The notes below the pieces were generated by a model. The model was not told the DNA's origin. It saw only the letters and a program-made list of their open reading frames with translations, and ran no database searches. A stretch of 64,000 bases of DNA from Deltaproteobacteria bacterium (GTDB lineage Bacteria > Myxococcota_A > Polyangia > JAAYKL01), in contig JAFGQN010000096.1 in NCBI GenBank assembly GCA_016935665.1, forward strand, positions 1 to 64,000, in the 5' to 3' direction. A program made the translations under genes and the position numbers. This document shows, one piece after another, positions 51,475-60,369 of the stretch. Positions within the stretch are counted from its first letter, which is position 1; each line of letters begins with the position of its first letter.

Positions 51475-52257
51475 ATGTCCGGGTTTGTTACCGCTGTTCG
51501 TACTTTGAGCAGTGTTCCCATTCCGGGCAGGGATGCGGATTCACTGTCCATGAGTCTGCTGTGGTTTCCTTTGGTGGGGGCGTTGCTGGGCGCGTTGTGG
51601 GCAGGCGCAGGGGTGTTGTTTTCGTTTGTTTTTGACGGGTGGCCCATGCTTATTGCGCTGCTGGTGCTGATGCTTCAGAGCGCCATGACCGGTGCCATGC
51701 ATCTGGATGGGATTGCCGATGCGGCGGATGCGTTGTTCAGCATGACCAGCCGGGAAAAAAAGCTGGCCATCATGAAGGACTCCACGCTGGGGACGTTTGG
51801 GGTGCTCACCCTCATTTTTGTGTTGGCGCTCAAGTGGACGCTTCTTTTTAAGCTGGTGGCTGCAGGACAGCTGATTTTGCTGGTGGTGGTCATTGCCGTG
51901 GCGCGAACCGCCCAGGTGGAATTGGCGGTGACCATGTCGTATGCCCGGAGCGGGGAAGGGACCGGCAAGGCGTTTGTGACCGATGCCACTTTTGTGCATC
52001 GCCTGGGGGCCTGGCTGCTGGCGCTGGTATTGGCGGCCGCGTTTGGTCCTTTGGCCATTGGAAGCGTCTTGTTGGCCATGTTGACGTGTATGGGATTGCG
52101 CCGGTTGTATGACCGCCGGATAGGGGGGATTACGGGGGATTTGCTGGGGGCGACCAGCGAATGTGTGGAGCTGGTGATTTTGTTGTGGTTTTGCGGATTT
52201 ATTCATCAGGGCAAGTGGATAGACTGGCCCTGGCATTTATGGGAGGTAGTACTGTGA
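51475..52257 (+). CDS. cobS: Adenosylcobinamide-GDP ribazoletransferase
   Basis: 260 residues, polytopic membrane protein. The motif DGIADAADALFS near residue 80, followed by REKKLAIMKDSTLGTFGV, is diagnostic for CobS. It joins AdoCbi-GDP to the alpha-riboside phosphate, completing the nucleotide loop at the inner membrane. It starts 3 nt after the cobT stop with GAGGGGG upstream and ends overlapping the GTG start of cobQ. Confidence 0.95.
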   Translation: MSGFVTAVRTLSSVPIPGRDADSLSMSLLWFPLVGALLGALWAGAGVLFSFVFDGWPMLIALLVLMLQSAMTGAMHLDGIADAADALFSMTSREKKLAIMKDSTLGTFGVLTLIFVLALKWTLLFKLVAAGQLILLVVVIAVARTAQVELAVTMSYARSGEGTGKAFVTDATFVHRLGAWLLALVLAAAFGPLAIGSVLLAMLTCMGLRRLYDRRIGGITGDLLGATSECVELVILLWFCGFIHQGKWIDWPWHLWEVVL

Positions 52258-53813
52258 CAACCCTTGCGCCATGCATCAGCGTGCTGGGGACCGCTTCAGA
52301 TGTGGGTAAAAGCATCGTGGTTACCGCGCTTTGTCGAATTTTCAACGATATGGGTATCTCTGTGGCGCCATTTAAAGCGCAAAATATGTCCAACAATTCC
52401 TTTGTGGTGGACGGGCCCGGTGATGATGTGGGCGAAATTGGCCGCGCCCAGGTGGCGCAGGCGGAAGCGGCGCGCATTGCGCCCCATGTGGATATGAATC
52501 CCGTGCTGCTTAAACCCATGACCAATGTGGGATCGCAGGTGGTGGTGCGCGGCAGGGCCATTGGGCAAAGCAGTGCCGCTGAGTATGGCAATCGCACTAA
52601 AGCGCTGAGGGATATTTCCCTTGAGTGTCTTACCCGGTTGCGACAGCAATATGATTTGGTGGTGATGGAAGGGGCGGGGAGTTGCGCCGAAGTGAATCTG
52701 CGCGCGCGGGATTTTGTGAACTTTGAAATGGCCAAACAGTCCGACGCGTCCGTGATTCTGGTGGCGGATATTGATCGCGGGGGCGTATTTGCGCAGGTGC
52801 TTGGTACCCTGGATTTGCTCTCGGATGCAGAGCGTCGGCTGGTAACCGGCGTGGTGATAAACCGGTTTAGAGGAGATGCCACGCTCTTTTCGGATGGCAT
52901 CGATTTTATCGAGAAAAAAGGGCGAGTGAAAGTGCTGGGAATGATGCCGCATATTCGAAACATTGGCATCGACGATGAAGATGCTGTGGTGCTTGACAAA
53001 GGCATTCAACAGCTGGACGATCATTCGACCGAACGACTGACAGTGGGCGTGATTCATCTGCCGCATATTTCCAATTTTACGGATTTCAAGCCGCTGGAGC
53101 GTTGCGGTGCGGTTCATTTAAAGTATTTGGAAAAGGGCGCGGATGCCGAGGGGTGCGACATATTGATGTTGCCGGGAACCAAAAGTGTGCCAGGGGATTT
53201 GCGCTGGTTGCGTCGTCAGGGGTTTGACGCGCGCATTTTGGCGCATGTAAAAGCGGGAAAACCGGTGCTGGGGATTTGCGGGGGATATCAGATGCTCGGT
53301 AGGCGCATCAGTGATCCGCTGGGGATTGAGGGAACGCCCGGGGAGATAGAAGGGTTGGGATTGCTGGATGTGCAAACGGAGCTGGCTCAAACCAAAGCGC
53401 TCTCCAGGCGTTGTGGCATTTGGCTGGATGCCAATGTACAGGTGACCGGCTACGAAATTCACCAGGGCAGAACCATGAGACTGGATGGCGCACAGGCGGT
53501 GGTTCGCATGACCGACAACGGTGAGCTGGAAGGCGCGCGCTCCAGAGATGGGCTGGTTATCGGCACCTATCTGCATGGGTTGCTTGACAGTGCAGCCTTT
53601 TTACAAATGTATTTACAAAAAGTGAATTCCCGCATCACCGTTGACAAAGCCTCATTTGAAACGGATATGCAAGGCGAGGACGCATATGATCGTCTGGCGG
53701 ATATTGTTCGAAATCACCTCGATATTCCACAGATATTGGCCGACGCCGGGATGCGCATGGCAAGCCCCGGCAAAGAACGGTTCGACGTGTTGCGTGCAGA
53801 GCGGGGATTGTAG
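52254..53813 (+). CDS. cobQ: Cobyric acid synthase
   Basis: 519 residues from GTG 52254 (GGAGG 7 nt upstream, overlapping the cobS stop as GTGA). An N-terminal ATPase domain (GTASDVGKSIVVTALCRIF, FKAQNMSNNSFV, EGAGSCAEVNLR) and a C-terminal class I glutamine amidotransferase-like domain with the nucleophile in LGICGGYQMLG and the histidine in GTYLHGLLD. It amidates adenosylcobyrinic acid a,c-diamide at b, d, e and g to cobyric acid. Its presence without ring-synthesis genes suggests that incomplete corrinoids are also salvaged. Confidence 0.95.
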   Translation: MTTLAPCISVLGTASDVGKSIVVTALCRIFNDMGISVAPFKAQNMSNNSFVVDGPGDDVGEIGRAQVAQAEAARIAPHVDMNPVLLKPMTNVGSQVVVRGRAIGQSSAAEYGNRTKALRDISLECLTRLRQQYDLVVMEGAGSCAEVNLRARDFVNFEMAKQSDASVILVADIDRGGVFAQVLGTLDLLSDAERRLVTGVVINRFRGDATLFSDGIDFIEKKGRVKVLGMMPHIRNIGIDDEDAVVLDKGIQQLDDHSTERLTVGVIHLPHISNFTDFKPLERCGAVHLKYLEKGADAEGCDILMLPGTKSVPGDLRWLRRQGFDARILAHVKAGKPVLGICGGYQMLGRRISDPLGIEGTPGEIEGLGLLDVQTELAQTKALSRRCGIWLDANVQVTGYEIHQGRTMRLDGAQAVVRMTDNGELEGARSRDGLVIGTYLHGLLDSAAFLQMYLQKVNSRITVDKASFETDMQGEDAYDRLADIVRNHLDIPQILADAGMRMASPGKERFDVLRAERGL

Positions 53814-53816
53814 CCC

Positions 53817-54899
53817 ATGGCATTGCTGTACCAGCACGGGGGAATACCAGCGGCCGCATTTGATCGCTTTGCCATGCCGGTGCGACCGGTGATGGATTTT
53901 AGCGTCAATACCAACTGGATGGGACCGCCGCCATCGATTCGGGCACAATGGAATGGGTTGTTTTCGTCATTGGATGCCTACCCCTCACTGCACGGCAGCG
54001 CGGTGTCAGATTACTACCTCAACAGATACGGCGTCCCCCAGGAATGTATTTTGAGTGGCAACGGATCTGCGGAGTTGATGTACCGGGTGGCGCTGGCGCT
54101 TAAACCCCGGACCGCCGCCATTGTGTGTCCTTCTTTTTATCATTACGATCGCGCGCTGAAGAGTGCTGGAACATCCATCCGCTATGTGGCAGAACACGTC
54201 ATTGGAGACGGCAACGATGGTGTGACCGAGGCGCTGTGTGATGCGGTGTCCCTTTGCGACGCGTTGATTTTGGGAAATCCCAATAATCCCACCGGACGTT
54301 TGATGAACAGGCAATCGATTGTTGATGCCGCCAAAAGGTGTCCGGACAAATGGTTTCTCGTTGATGAAGCGTTTATTTCATTTGTGATGAATGAAGCTGC
54401 GTCATCGCTGCTGTTTTTAAGGGATTGGCCCAAAAATCTTATTGTCTTTCATTCGCTGACCAAGTTTTATGCATTGCCCGGCATTCGACTGGGGGCGTTT
54501 CGGGCGTCGCCAGAGATGGTGCAAAAGGTGATTGGGGTGTCGCCCCCGTGGATGGTGAATTCGCTGGCCGAAAAAATAGCACCGTTGTTGCAGGACGCAA
54601 AGGAATACGAAGCGCAGACGCTGACGCAGCTTCGTGCTGAGGTGACCCGTTTAAAGACGCGAAGTGAGGGCGTGCGTCATATCTCGTTTACATTTGGCGC
54701 GGCCAATTTTGCCACTGGTCAGTGGCACGGCAGCAACACTTTGGATGACCTGATGCGCCCCCTATTGGCACGGGGCATATTTGTGCGGGATTGCAGCAAT
54801 TTTTATGGCATCATCCCAAATACGTTTCGATTTGCCATCCGAAGTGCACGGGACAACGATGCGCTGTTTGATGCATTAAACGAGGTGGCCTGTGGATAG
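53817..54899 (+). CDS. cobD: Threonine-phosphate decarboxylase (CobD)
   Basis: 360 residues, PLP-dependent aspartate-aminotransferase fold. MDFSVNTNWMGPPPS, LSGNGSAELMY, NPNNPTGRLM, LVDEAFISF and the PLP lysine K216 in HSLTKFYALPGIRLG are those of CobD/CobC. It makes (R)-1-amino-2-propanol phosphate, the linker between cobyric acid and the nucleotide. Histidinol-phosphate aminotransferase has the same fold, but operon context settles the role. No PduX-like threonine kinase is seen nearby. It starts 3 nt after the cobQ stop. Confidence 0.92.
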   Translation: MALLYQHGGIPAAAFDRFAMPVRPVMDFSVNTNWMGPPPSIRAQWNGLFSSLDAYPSLHGSAVSDYYLNRYGVPQECILSGNGSAELMYRVALALKPRTAAIVCPSFYHYDRALKSAGTSIRYVAEHVIGDGNDGVTEALCDAVSLCDALILGNPNNPTGRLMNRQSIVDAAKRCPDKWFLVDEAFISFVMNEAASSLLFLRDWPKNLIVFHSLTKFYALPGIRLGAFRASPEMVQKVIGVSPPWMVNSLAEKIAPLLQDAKEYEAQTLTQLRAEVTRLKTRSEGVRHISFTFGAANFATGQWHGSNTLDDLMRPLLARGIFVRDCSNFYGIIPNTFRFAIRSARDNDALFDALNEVACG

Positions 54900-55899
54900 T
54901 GTTATTCCCATCTTTGCGGGCGCCATGCTTCTCGATGAACTGGTGGGCGATCCGCAGTATCGATGGCATCCGGTGCGATTGATGGGGACCGCGTTTCAGT
55001 GGCTGGAATTCGGATTTTTTAAACTGAAATTCACCGGTCGCCTGGCAGGGGTACTGTTTGTTACCATGTGTCTCGCTGCGGTGTTTGCAGTGTGGTGGCC
55101 TTTGCGGTTTGGGATGTATTATCTGTGGCTGCCTATGGGGATGGCGTTTGATGTTTTTGTTTTGTATTCGATGGTGGCGCAAAAGGATTTACTTGCCCAT
55201 GTGAGGTCTGTGCTCCATCCCGTTGAACAGAATGACCTGGTATTGGCCAGGGAGAAGCTCTCGATGATTGTGAGTCGCAAGACTGAGAACCTCCCGTTGG
55301 ATGGCATTGTGCGCTCGGCGGTGGAAAGCGTGGCGGAAAACTTTGTGGATGGGTCCATGGCGGTCATTTGCTTTGCGGTGGCGGGGGCTTTGTTGGCGGT
55401 TGTGACAGGGGGAACCCCTGCGACCGGCATGATGATTGGCCCTGTGGCATATCGAGTGGTGAATACCCTGGACGCCATGGTGGGGTATAAAAATGAGCGA
55501 TATCTAAGATTTGGCTGGGCGTCGGCGCGCTTCGATGATGTGCTTAATTTTATCCCCGCCCGGTTGTCGATAGTTCCGTTGTTGTTTGGCACACTGCTGA
55601 TGCGCGGCCATGTGGCCCTGGCGCTGCGCAGCTTTTTTTTGGATCGAAACAAAACCCCTTCCATCAATTCCGGCCATCCCGAAAGCGTTTTGGCCGGCGC
55701 CATCGGCATATGCGTGGGCGGGCCGGTGGCATACGCCCAAAAGGTGACCAACGGGGTGTGGATTGGGTGCGGCACCAGGGATGCTGCGCCCCAACATTTG
55801 CGACGGGCCATTGGCATTGTTTACACGGCCGGTATTTTCAACGTGATTTCTGCGTTGCTTGTATTGATGGCTGTTTATTCCGGAAGGCAATTGATATGA
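54892..55899 (+). CDS. cbiB: Adenosylcobinamide-phosphate synthase
   Basis: 335 residues from GTG 54892, overlapping the cobD stop by 8 nt with GAGGTGG upstream. Polytopic membrane protein: LDELVGDPQYRWHPVRLMG at the N-terminus, SRKTENLPLDGIVRSAVESV, and ENFVDGSMAVICFA are conserved CbiB/CobD segments. It condenses cobyric acid with aminopropanol phosphate to cobinamide phosphate. Together with cobD it gives a full route from cobyric acid. Confidence 0.95.
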   Translation: MDSVIPIFAGAMLLDELVGDPQYRWHPVRLMGTAFQWLEFGFFKLKFTGRLAGVLFVTMCLAAVFAVWWPLRFGMYYLWLPMGMAFDVFVLYSMVAQKDLLAHVRSVLHPVEQNDLVLAREKLSMIVSRKTENLPLDGIVRSAVESVAENFVDGSMAVICFAVAGALLAVVTGGTPATGMMIGPVAYRVVNTLDAMVGYKNERYLRFGWASARFDDVLNFIPARLSIVPLLFGTLLMRGHVALALRSFFLDRNKTPSINSGHPESVLAGAIGICVGGPVAYAQKVTNGVWIGCGTRDAAPQHLRRAIGIVYTAGIFNVISALLVLMAVYSGRQLI

Positions 55900-56702
55900 A
55901 CACACAACCCAAAAAAACAGAAAGTTCGCCGCGCATTGTCTGTTTGTCTCACGACAGCATTGACATGCTCAGTCAACTGGGCGCCCAGGATATGGTGGTG
56001 GGACGGCCTGCGGGGGAATCGCGTCCTGAGGTGGCCCATGCCGCGTCCATTGGGGGGTATGGCAGCATTAAGCCCGAAAAAATCAAGGCGTTGCATCCGG
56101 ATTTGGTGATTGCCTATGCGTCGTTTCAAGCCGGCTTGACAGCCCCTCTGCTGGATGCCGGCGTGAACGTGCTCCATTTAACCCATCACAGTATTGCCGA
56201 TATATTCGGCAGCATTCACCTGCTGGGGCGATTCACAGGAAGGGAAACGTCGGCAAAGGGAATTGTTGCCAGGATGAATGGCATCTTTGATTCTTATCGG
56301 ATAAAGGCCCTGGATAAGGATAAACCGCGTGTGTATTTTGAAGAATGGGACGAGCCCATGGTGGCCGCGCCCCGCTGGGTGAGTGAAATGATTGACATCG
56401 CCGGTGGAGAAGATGTGTTTGCCGATAAAAGTGAAAGCCCCGTGTTTGCCCACCGTACGGTTCAAATGGAGGCGCTCGTGTCCCGAAACCCCGAAATAAT
56501 GATTGCTTCGTGGTGTGGCAAGCCGGTGCGGATTGATGAGATTTGCGCGCGCAAAGGCATTGAAAATGTGGCCGCCATTTCCAGCAATCGCATTTTTGAG
56601 GTGCCAGGTGACACGTTTTTGCAGCCAGGGCCCAATATTGTTTTGGGCATTGCTCAGTTGCACCAGATATTTTTTGGACAGCCCCAAAGGGAAGAACCAT
56701 GA
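55896..56702 (+). CDS. BtuF-like corrinoid-binding protein without signal peptide
   Basis: 268 residues from ATG 55896 (ATGA overlap with cbiB; GGAAGG upstream). The fold is the BtuF/FhuD type: IVCLSHDSIDMLSQLGAQD, VVGRPAGESRPEV, GGYGSIKPEKIKALHPDLVI, and a long connecting helix. The N-terminus MNTQPKKTESSPRIV has no hydrophobic stretch, so it is probably cytoplasmic or exported in an unusual way. It carries several Cys/His (LCLSHDS, ASWCGKP) that could contact the corrin. It sits between cbiB and the membrane-anchored btuF. It may hold cobamide intermediates for the remodelling enzymes. Confidence 0.75.
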   Translation: MNTQPKKTESSPRIVCLSHDSIDMLSQLGAQDMVVGRPAGESRPEVAHAASIGGYGSIKPEKIKALHPDLVIAYASFQAGLTAPLLDAGVNVLHLTHHSIADIFGSIHLLGRFTGRETSAKGIVARMNGIFDSYRIKALDKDKPRVYFEEWDEPMVAAPRWVSEMIDIAGGEDVFADKSESPVFAHRTVQMEALVSRNPEIMIASWCGKPVRIDEICARKGIENVAAISSNRIFEVPGDTFLQPGPNIVLGIAQLHQIFFGQPQREEP

Positions 56703-57688
56703 GCAGGCAAGGGATACTGGTCGTTGTTGGCATTGTGGCGCTGTTTGGTATCAGCTACTGGGCCAGAATTTATCTGGGGGCAAACACATTTGCGCCCGAA
56801 GAAATGAATGCCGAGAGCCGTTTGCCGAAAAACGAGCAAGATTCATCCAAAAATTTCCCCGGCCAGACCGCTTCCAAATGTGAGCGCATCGTCTCTTTGG
56901 CGCCGAGCCTTACCGAAATTGTGTTTGCGCTGGGATTGGGCGATCGTCTGGTTGGCGTGACGCGGTATTGCGACTATCCCGAGGCGGCCAAATCAAAGAA
57001 GAAAATTGGCGGATACTACGATCCCAGCAACGAAGCGATTATGTCGTTGAAACCCGATATGGTGATTATGCTCGATGAGCACTTATCTGCCACAAAGATG
57101 ATGATGGCGACCAAAACGCCTCACCTGAATATTTCCAACAGGCGGATTTTCGACATATTGAACGCCATTACCACCATCGGTGGAGCATGTGGGGTGTCAG
57201 ACGCGGCGTCCCAATTGCGTCGTCAACTGCAGTCCCGCATTGATGGGGTGAAAAGTGCCCGTTCGCCTGGCCAGAAGCCTAAAACAGTGATGATTACCAC
57301 CGGCCGAAATATGGGCAGCGGAACCATTTCGGATGCGTATATTACAGGTCGCGAGGGGTATTACGATGAAATGATCGCCATTGCCGGCGGCATAAATGTG
57401 TACCAGGGCAATGTGGCATTTCCAATGGTGTCTGCCGAAGGTATTTTGGAGATGAACCCCGATATCGTTATTGATATGGTGCCCGATTTGGATGAATCCG
57501 TTTTGTCCAAAGAGCAGATTATTCAGCAATGGTCCGTGCTTGGACACCTTCGCGCGGTCCAGACCGGGCAGGTGTATGTGCTCACCGAGGATTATGTGGT
57601 TGTACCTGGTCCCCGTTTTGTTTTATTGCTCGAACGGCTGGCTAAGATTCTTGGGAAGGCAAACGCACTTGTGGAGAACGAAAAATGA
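56699..57688 (+). CDS. btuF: Cobalamin-binding protein BtuF (membrane anchored)
   Basis: 329 residues, ATGA overlap with the preceding gene. An N-terminal hydrophobic helix (ILVVVGIVALFGISYW) anchors or exports the protein. The binding domain has IVSLAPSLTEIVFALGLGDR, GVTRYCDYPEAAK, KKKIGGYYDPSNEAIMSLKP and a C-terminal lobe with VVPGPRFVLLLERLA. It is the periplasmic receptor for BtuCD. Overlaps the ATPase gene. Confidence 0.9.
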   Translation: MSRQGILVVVGIVALFGISYWARIYLGANTFAPEEMNAESRLPKNEQDSSKNFPGQTASKCERIVSLAPSLTEIVFALGLGDRLVGVTRYCDYPEAAKSKKKIGGYYDPSNEAIMSLKPDMVIMLDEHLSATKMMMATKTPHLNISNRRIFDILNAITTIGGACGVSDAASQLRRQLQSRIDGVKSARSPGQKPKTVMITTGRNMGSGTISDAYITGREGYYDEMIAIAGGINVYQGNVAFPMVSAEGILEMNPDIVIDMVPDLDESVLSKEQIIQQWSVLGHLRAVQTGQVYVLTEDYVVVPGPRFVLLLERLAKILGKANALVENEK

Positions 57689-58479
57689 CAACTGATGCAC
57701 CTCTTTTAAAGGTTACCGATTTATCTTTTTCCATTGGCGAAAAACAGATTCTCCATAATGTGTCTTTCGACATTAAAACCGGGGAGTGGGTATCCATTGT
57801 GGGACCCAACGGCGCGGGTAAGTCCACGCTGCTCAAATGCCTCATGCGGATTTTAAAAATGGATGCTGGGGACGTCCGTTTCCTGGGAAAGGCCATCTCT
57901 CATTTATCGCAAAAGGCGCTGGCGACGCGGATTGCATATGTGCCCCAGTCCACCGGCGTTGTGTCGCCGTTTTCGGTGAGAGAGCACGTGACCCTGGCGC
58001 GTTATGCACACCTGAAGCCTCTGTGTGGCCCCCAAAAAAGAGATATGGAGGTAGTGGAATCCTGTATTGCAGAGGCGGGACTGTCCCAACTGGCGGGGCG
58101 CTCTGTGTCATCGCTCAGTGGCGGGGAACGTCAGCGCGTGTATCTGGCCGCGGCGTTTGCGCAGGAGGCGCAGCTGTTGCTCCTGGATGAACCCAATACA
58201 TTCCTCGACCCCAAATGTTCGTTCGACGTATTGCAACTGCTGCAAAACGCAAATAAAAACAGAGAAACCGCCATTCTTTCGGTCACCCACGATATTAACG
58301 CTGCGGCGGTCTGCAGCGATACCATGCTGGCCCTTAGGGGCGGCGAGATAATGTATTATGGGGAAGCCACATCGTTTGTTCAGGACGCGATTTTGCAAAA
58401 AGTATATGAGGCGCCGTTTTCATTTGTACGCCATCCCGAAACGGGCCAGAAACTCACCTTGCCCTGGCGCCTGTCATGA
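57685..58479 (+). CDS. btuD: Cobalamin ABC transporter ATPase BtuD
   Basis: 264 residues. Walker A GPNGAGKS (40-47), Q-loop YVPQSTG, signature LSGGERQRVYLA, Walker B LLLLDEP, and the switch His in SVTHDINAAAVC. The FecE/BtuD branch is clear. ATGA overlaps on both sides show strict coupling with btuF and btuC. Confidence 0.95.
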   Translation: MTTDAPLLKVTDLSFSIGEKQILHNVSFDIKTGEWVSIVGPNGAGKSTLLKCLMRILKMDAGDVRFLGKAISHLSQKALATRIAYVPQSTGVVSPFSVREHVTLARYAHLKPLCGPQKRDMEVVESCIAEAGLSQLAGRSVSSLSGGERQRVYLAAAFAQEAQLLLLDEPNTFLDPKCSFDVLQLLQNANKNRETAILSVTHDINAAAVCSDTMLALRGGEIMYYGEATSFVQDAILQKVYEAPFSFVRHPETGQKLTLPWRLS

Positions 58480-59480
58480 GCGTAACTGTGTCCAGAGCAG
58501 GGTTCTTCGCTGTACTGACAGTATTGTTTATGGCGACATTAATCGTGTTGCCGTTTCTGGGCGCATCAACCATCACGCCATGGGATCTGCTGACGTCGGC
58601 CACTGATGCCATTGAGCGGGAAATCGTCTTTTCCATTCGGATTCCCCGAGTGCTGGTGGCCATGCTGTGTGGTGCGGGCCTGGGGCTGGGCGGCATGTCT
58701 TTTCAATCCATGTTTCGCAACCCGTTGGCCACACCATTTACTTTGGGCGTGGCCAGTGGCGCTTCGCTGGGAGCGGCGCTGTACATTCAGATTGGGGTTG
58801 TGTTTGCATTTGCAGGGATTTCCGGGGTTACTCTGGCGGCATTTGCCGGTGCACTGACGTCCATTGCAGTGGTTTACGGTCTCACGCGATTGCGTCAGGA
58901 GCTCAGTGGCAACACCATGCTGCTGGCTGGCGTGGCGTTGAGTTTCTTTTTTTCGAGCGCCATCTTTTTTACGCAGTATCTGAGTGATTTCACCCAGTCC
59001 TTTCGAATCATGCGCTGGCTCATGGGGGGACTGGAGGTTCACGGCTTTGGGACCGTTTTAGAGCTTTTTCCCATTATTTTGGGCGGCCTGCTGGTGGTGC
59101 TCTATTTGACCCACGATTTGAACGCATTGGCAACGGGCGAAGAAGAAGCCATTGGACGGGGCGTTAATGTGGCGCGCACTCGAAATCTCCTGTTTTTCTC
59201 GGTTTCATTTATGGTTGCAGCGGTCACTGCCACCTGTGGCCCCATTGGCTTTATAGGAATGATGTCGCCACATATCTGCAGGCTTTTAATCGGCGCCAAT
59301 CATCGTTACCTCACACCGGCAACAGCCCTGTTTGGCGCCATATTCCTGGCCTGGTGCGACACCCTGGCGCGCACACTCATCGCCCCGGCGGAAATCCCCG
59401 TTGGCATCTTCACCGCCCTTTTGGGTGGCCCCTTTTTCCTATGGCTGCTGCTGTCTAAAAACGCAGGACATCGATTCTGA
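58476..59480 (+). CDS. btuC: Cobalamin ABC transporter permease BtuC
   Basis: 334 residues with about ten helices. FecCD-family motifs: RIPRVLVAMLCGAGLGLGG, QSMFRNPLATPFTLGVASGA, TCGPIGFIGMMSPHICRLL (the coupling region) and PAEIPVGIFTALLGGPFFL at the end. Last gene of the riboswitch operon; 12 nt beyond its stop the opposite-strand amidotransferase ends, leaving almost no room for a terminator. Confidence 0.95.
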   Translation: MSVTVSRAGFFAVLTVLFMATLIVLPFLGASTITPWDLLTSATDAIEREIVFSIRIPRVLVAMLCGAGLGLGGMSFQSMFRNPLATPFTLGVASGASLGAALYIQIGVVFAFAGISGVTLAAFAGALTSIAVVYGLTRLRQELSGNTMLLAGVALSFFFSSAIFFTQYLSDFTQSFRIMRWLMGGLEVHGFGTVLELFPIILGGLLVVLYLTHDLNALATGEEEAIGRGVNVARTRNLLFFSVSFMVAAVTATCGPIGFIGMMSPHICRLLIGANHRYLTPATALFGAIFLAWCDTLARTLIAPAEIPVGIFTALLGGPFFLWLLLSKNAGHRF

Positions 59481-59492
59481 TCTGCGGGGGGA

Positions 59493-60182
59493 TTACGCGC
59501 CCATGGCTTCCAGTAATGCGGTGGCGGAGCGGTTTAAGGTGGTGAAGCGGTCGGTGTTGGCTTTTATTTCTTCGGTGGTTTGAACGTATTGGGAGCCGTC
59601 CAGTTCGTGGCCGCAATTGTCTATCAGCGCCAATGCGGAAGCGGGGGTGGTCTCCAGGTGAAACTGGAGGGCCACCACATTGTCTTCGAACACAAATCCC
59701 TGGTTGCTGCAGGCGTCGGTGGATCCGATGGAGTATGCTCCTTCGGGTATCTCGAATGTGTCGCTATGCCAGTGAAACGCGGAAATCGGCTGATTAAATA
59801 CTGGCGCCAAACGGGTTTCTCTGATGCGAAGGTGCGGTATCACATCGAACCATCCGATTTCTCTGTGTTCTCCAGGAACCACGCGGGCGCCCAACACATG
59901 GGCCAGCAGCTGTGCGCCAAGACATATACCCAATACGGTCTTTTGGGAATCAATGGCACTCTTGATAAAGTGTTTTTCAGGGGCAAGCCAGGGGTATTGT
60001 TGCTCATCGAAGATGCCCATTGGCCCCCCCATAATTACGAGCCAATCAAACGACTCCACCTTCGGCAGTGATTCGTTCAAATATTGCCGAGTGACACTGA
60101 TGTCGTGCCCCTTTTTTGTGAATATCTGTTCAAAATATGCGAGATTTTCGAATTCCACATGCTGAAGGTAATGAATTTTCAT
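59493..60182 (-). CDS. Class I glutamine amidotransferase
   Basis: 229 residues. Triad C87 (LGICLGAQLLA), H175 and E177 (LQFHLET). The N-terminal region has LVIMGGPMGIFDEQQYPWL. This is the stand-alone GMP-synthase-like amidotransferase group, whose members act on gamma-glutamyl compounds or unknown acceptors. GAGGAG lies before ATG 60182. Converges with the cobalamin operon; there is no evidence of a link. Substrate unknown. Confidence 0.85.
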   Translation of the reverse strand: MKIHYLQHVEFENLAYFEQIFTKKGHDISVTRQYLNESLPKVESFDWLVIMGGPMGIFDEQQYPWLAPEKHFIKSAIDSQKTVLGICLGAQLLAHVLGARVVPGEHREIGWFDVIPHLRIRETRLAPVFNQPISAFHWHSDTFEIPEGAYSIGSTDACSNQGFVFEDNVVALQFHLETTPASALALIDNCGHELDGSQYVQTTEEIKANTDRFTTLNRSATALLEAMGA

Positions 60183-60369
60183 AGTATGCTCCTCAATAAT
60201 GAAAATGTACGCATTGTTTCAGTGAGTGCAAAATGAAAACCGGTAAATCAACAATTGCTTCATCTTTCGAAATAATGTGTTTTTTTGTATTTTATTCTGA
60301 TGCAATTATCTGGACTCCCGTGGCGCGGAGTCTTTATGCTGTGCGTGATTTTTAAATGGAGTAGGACAA

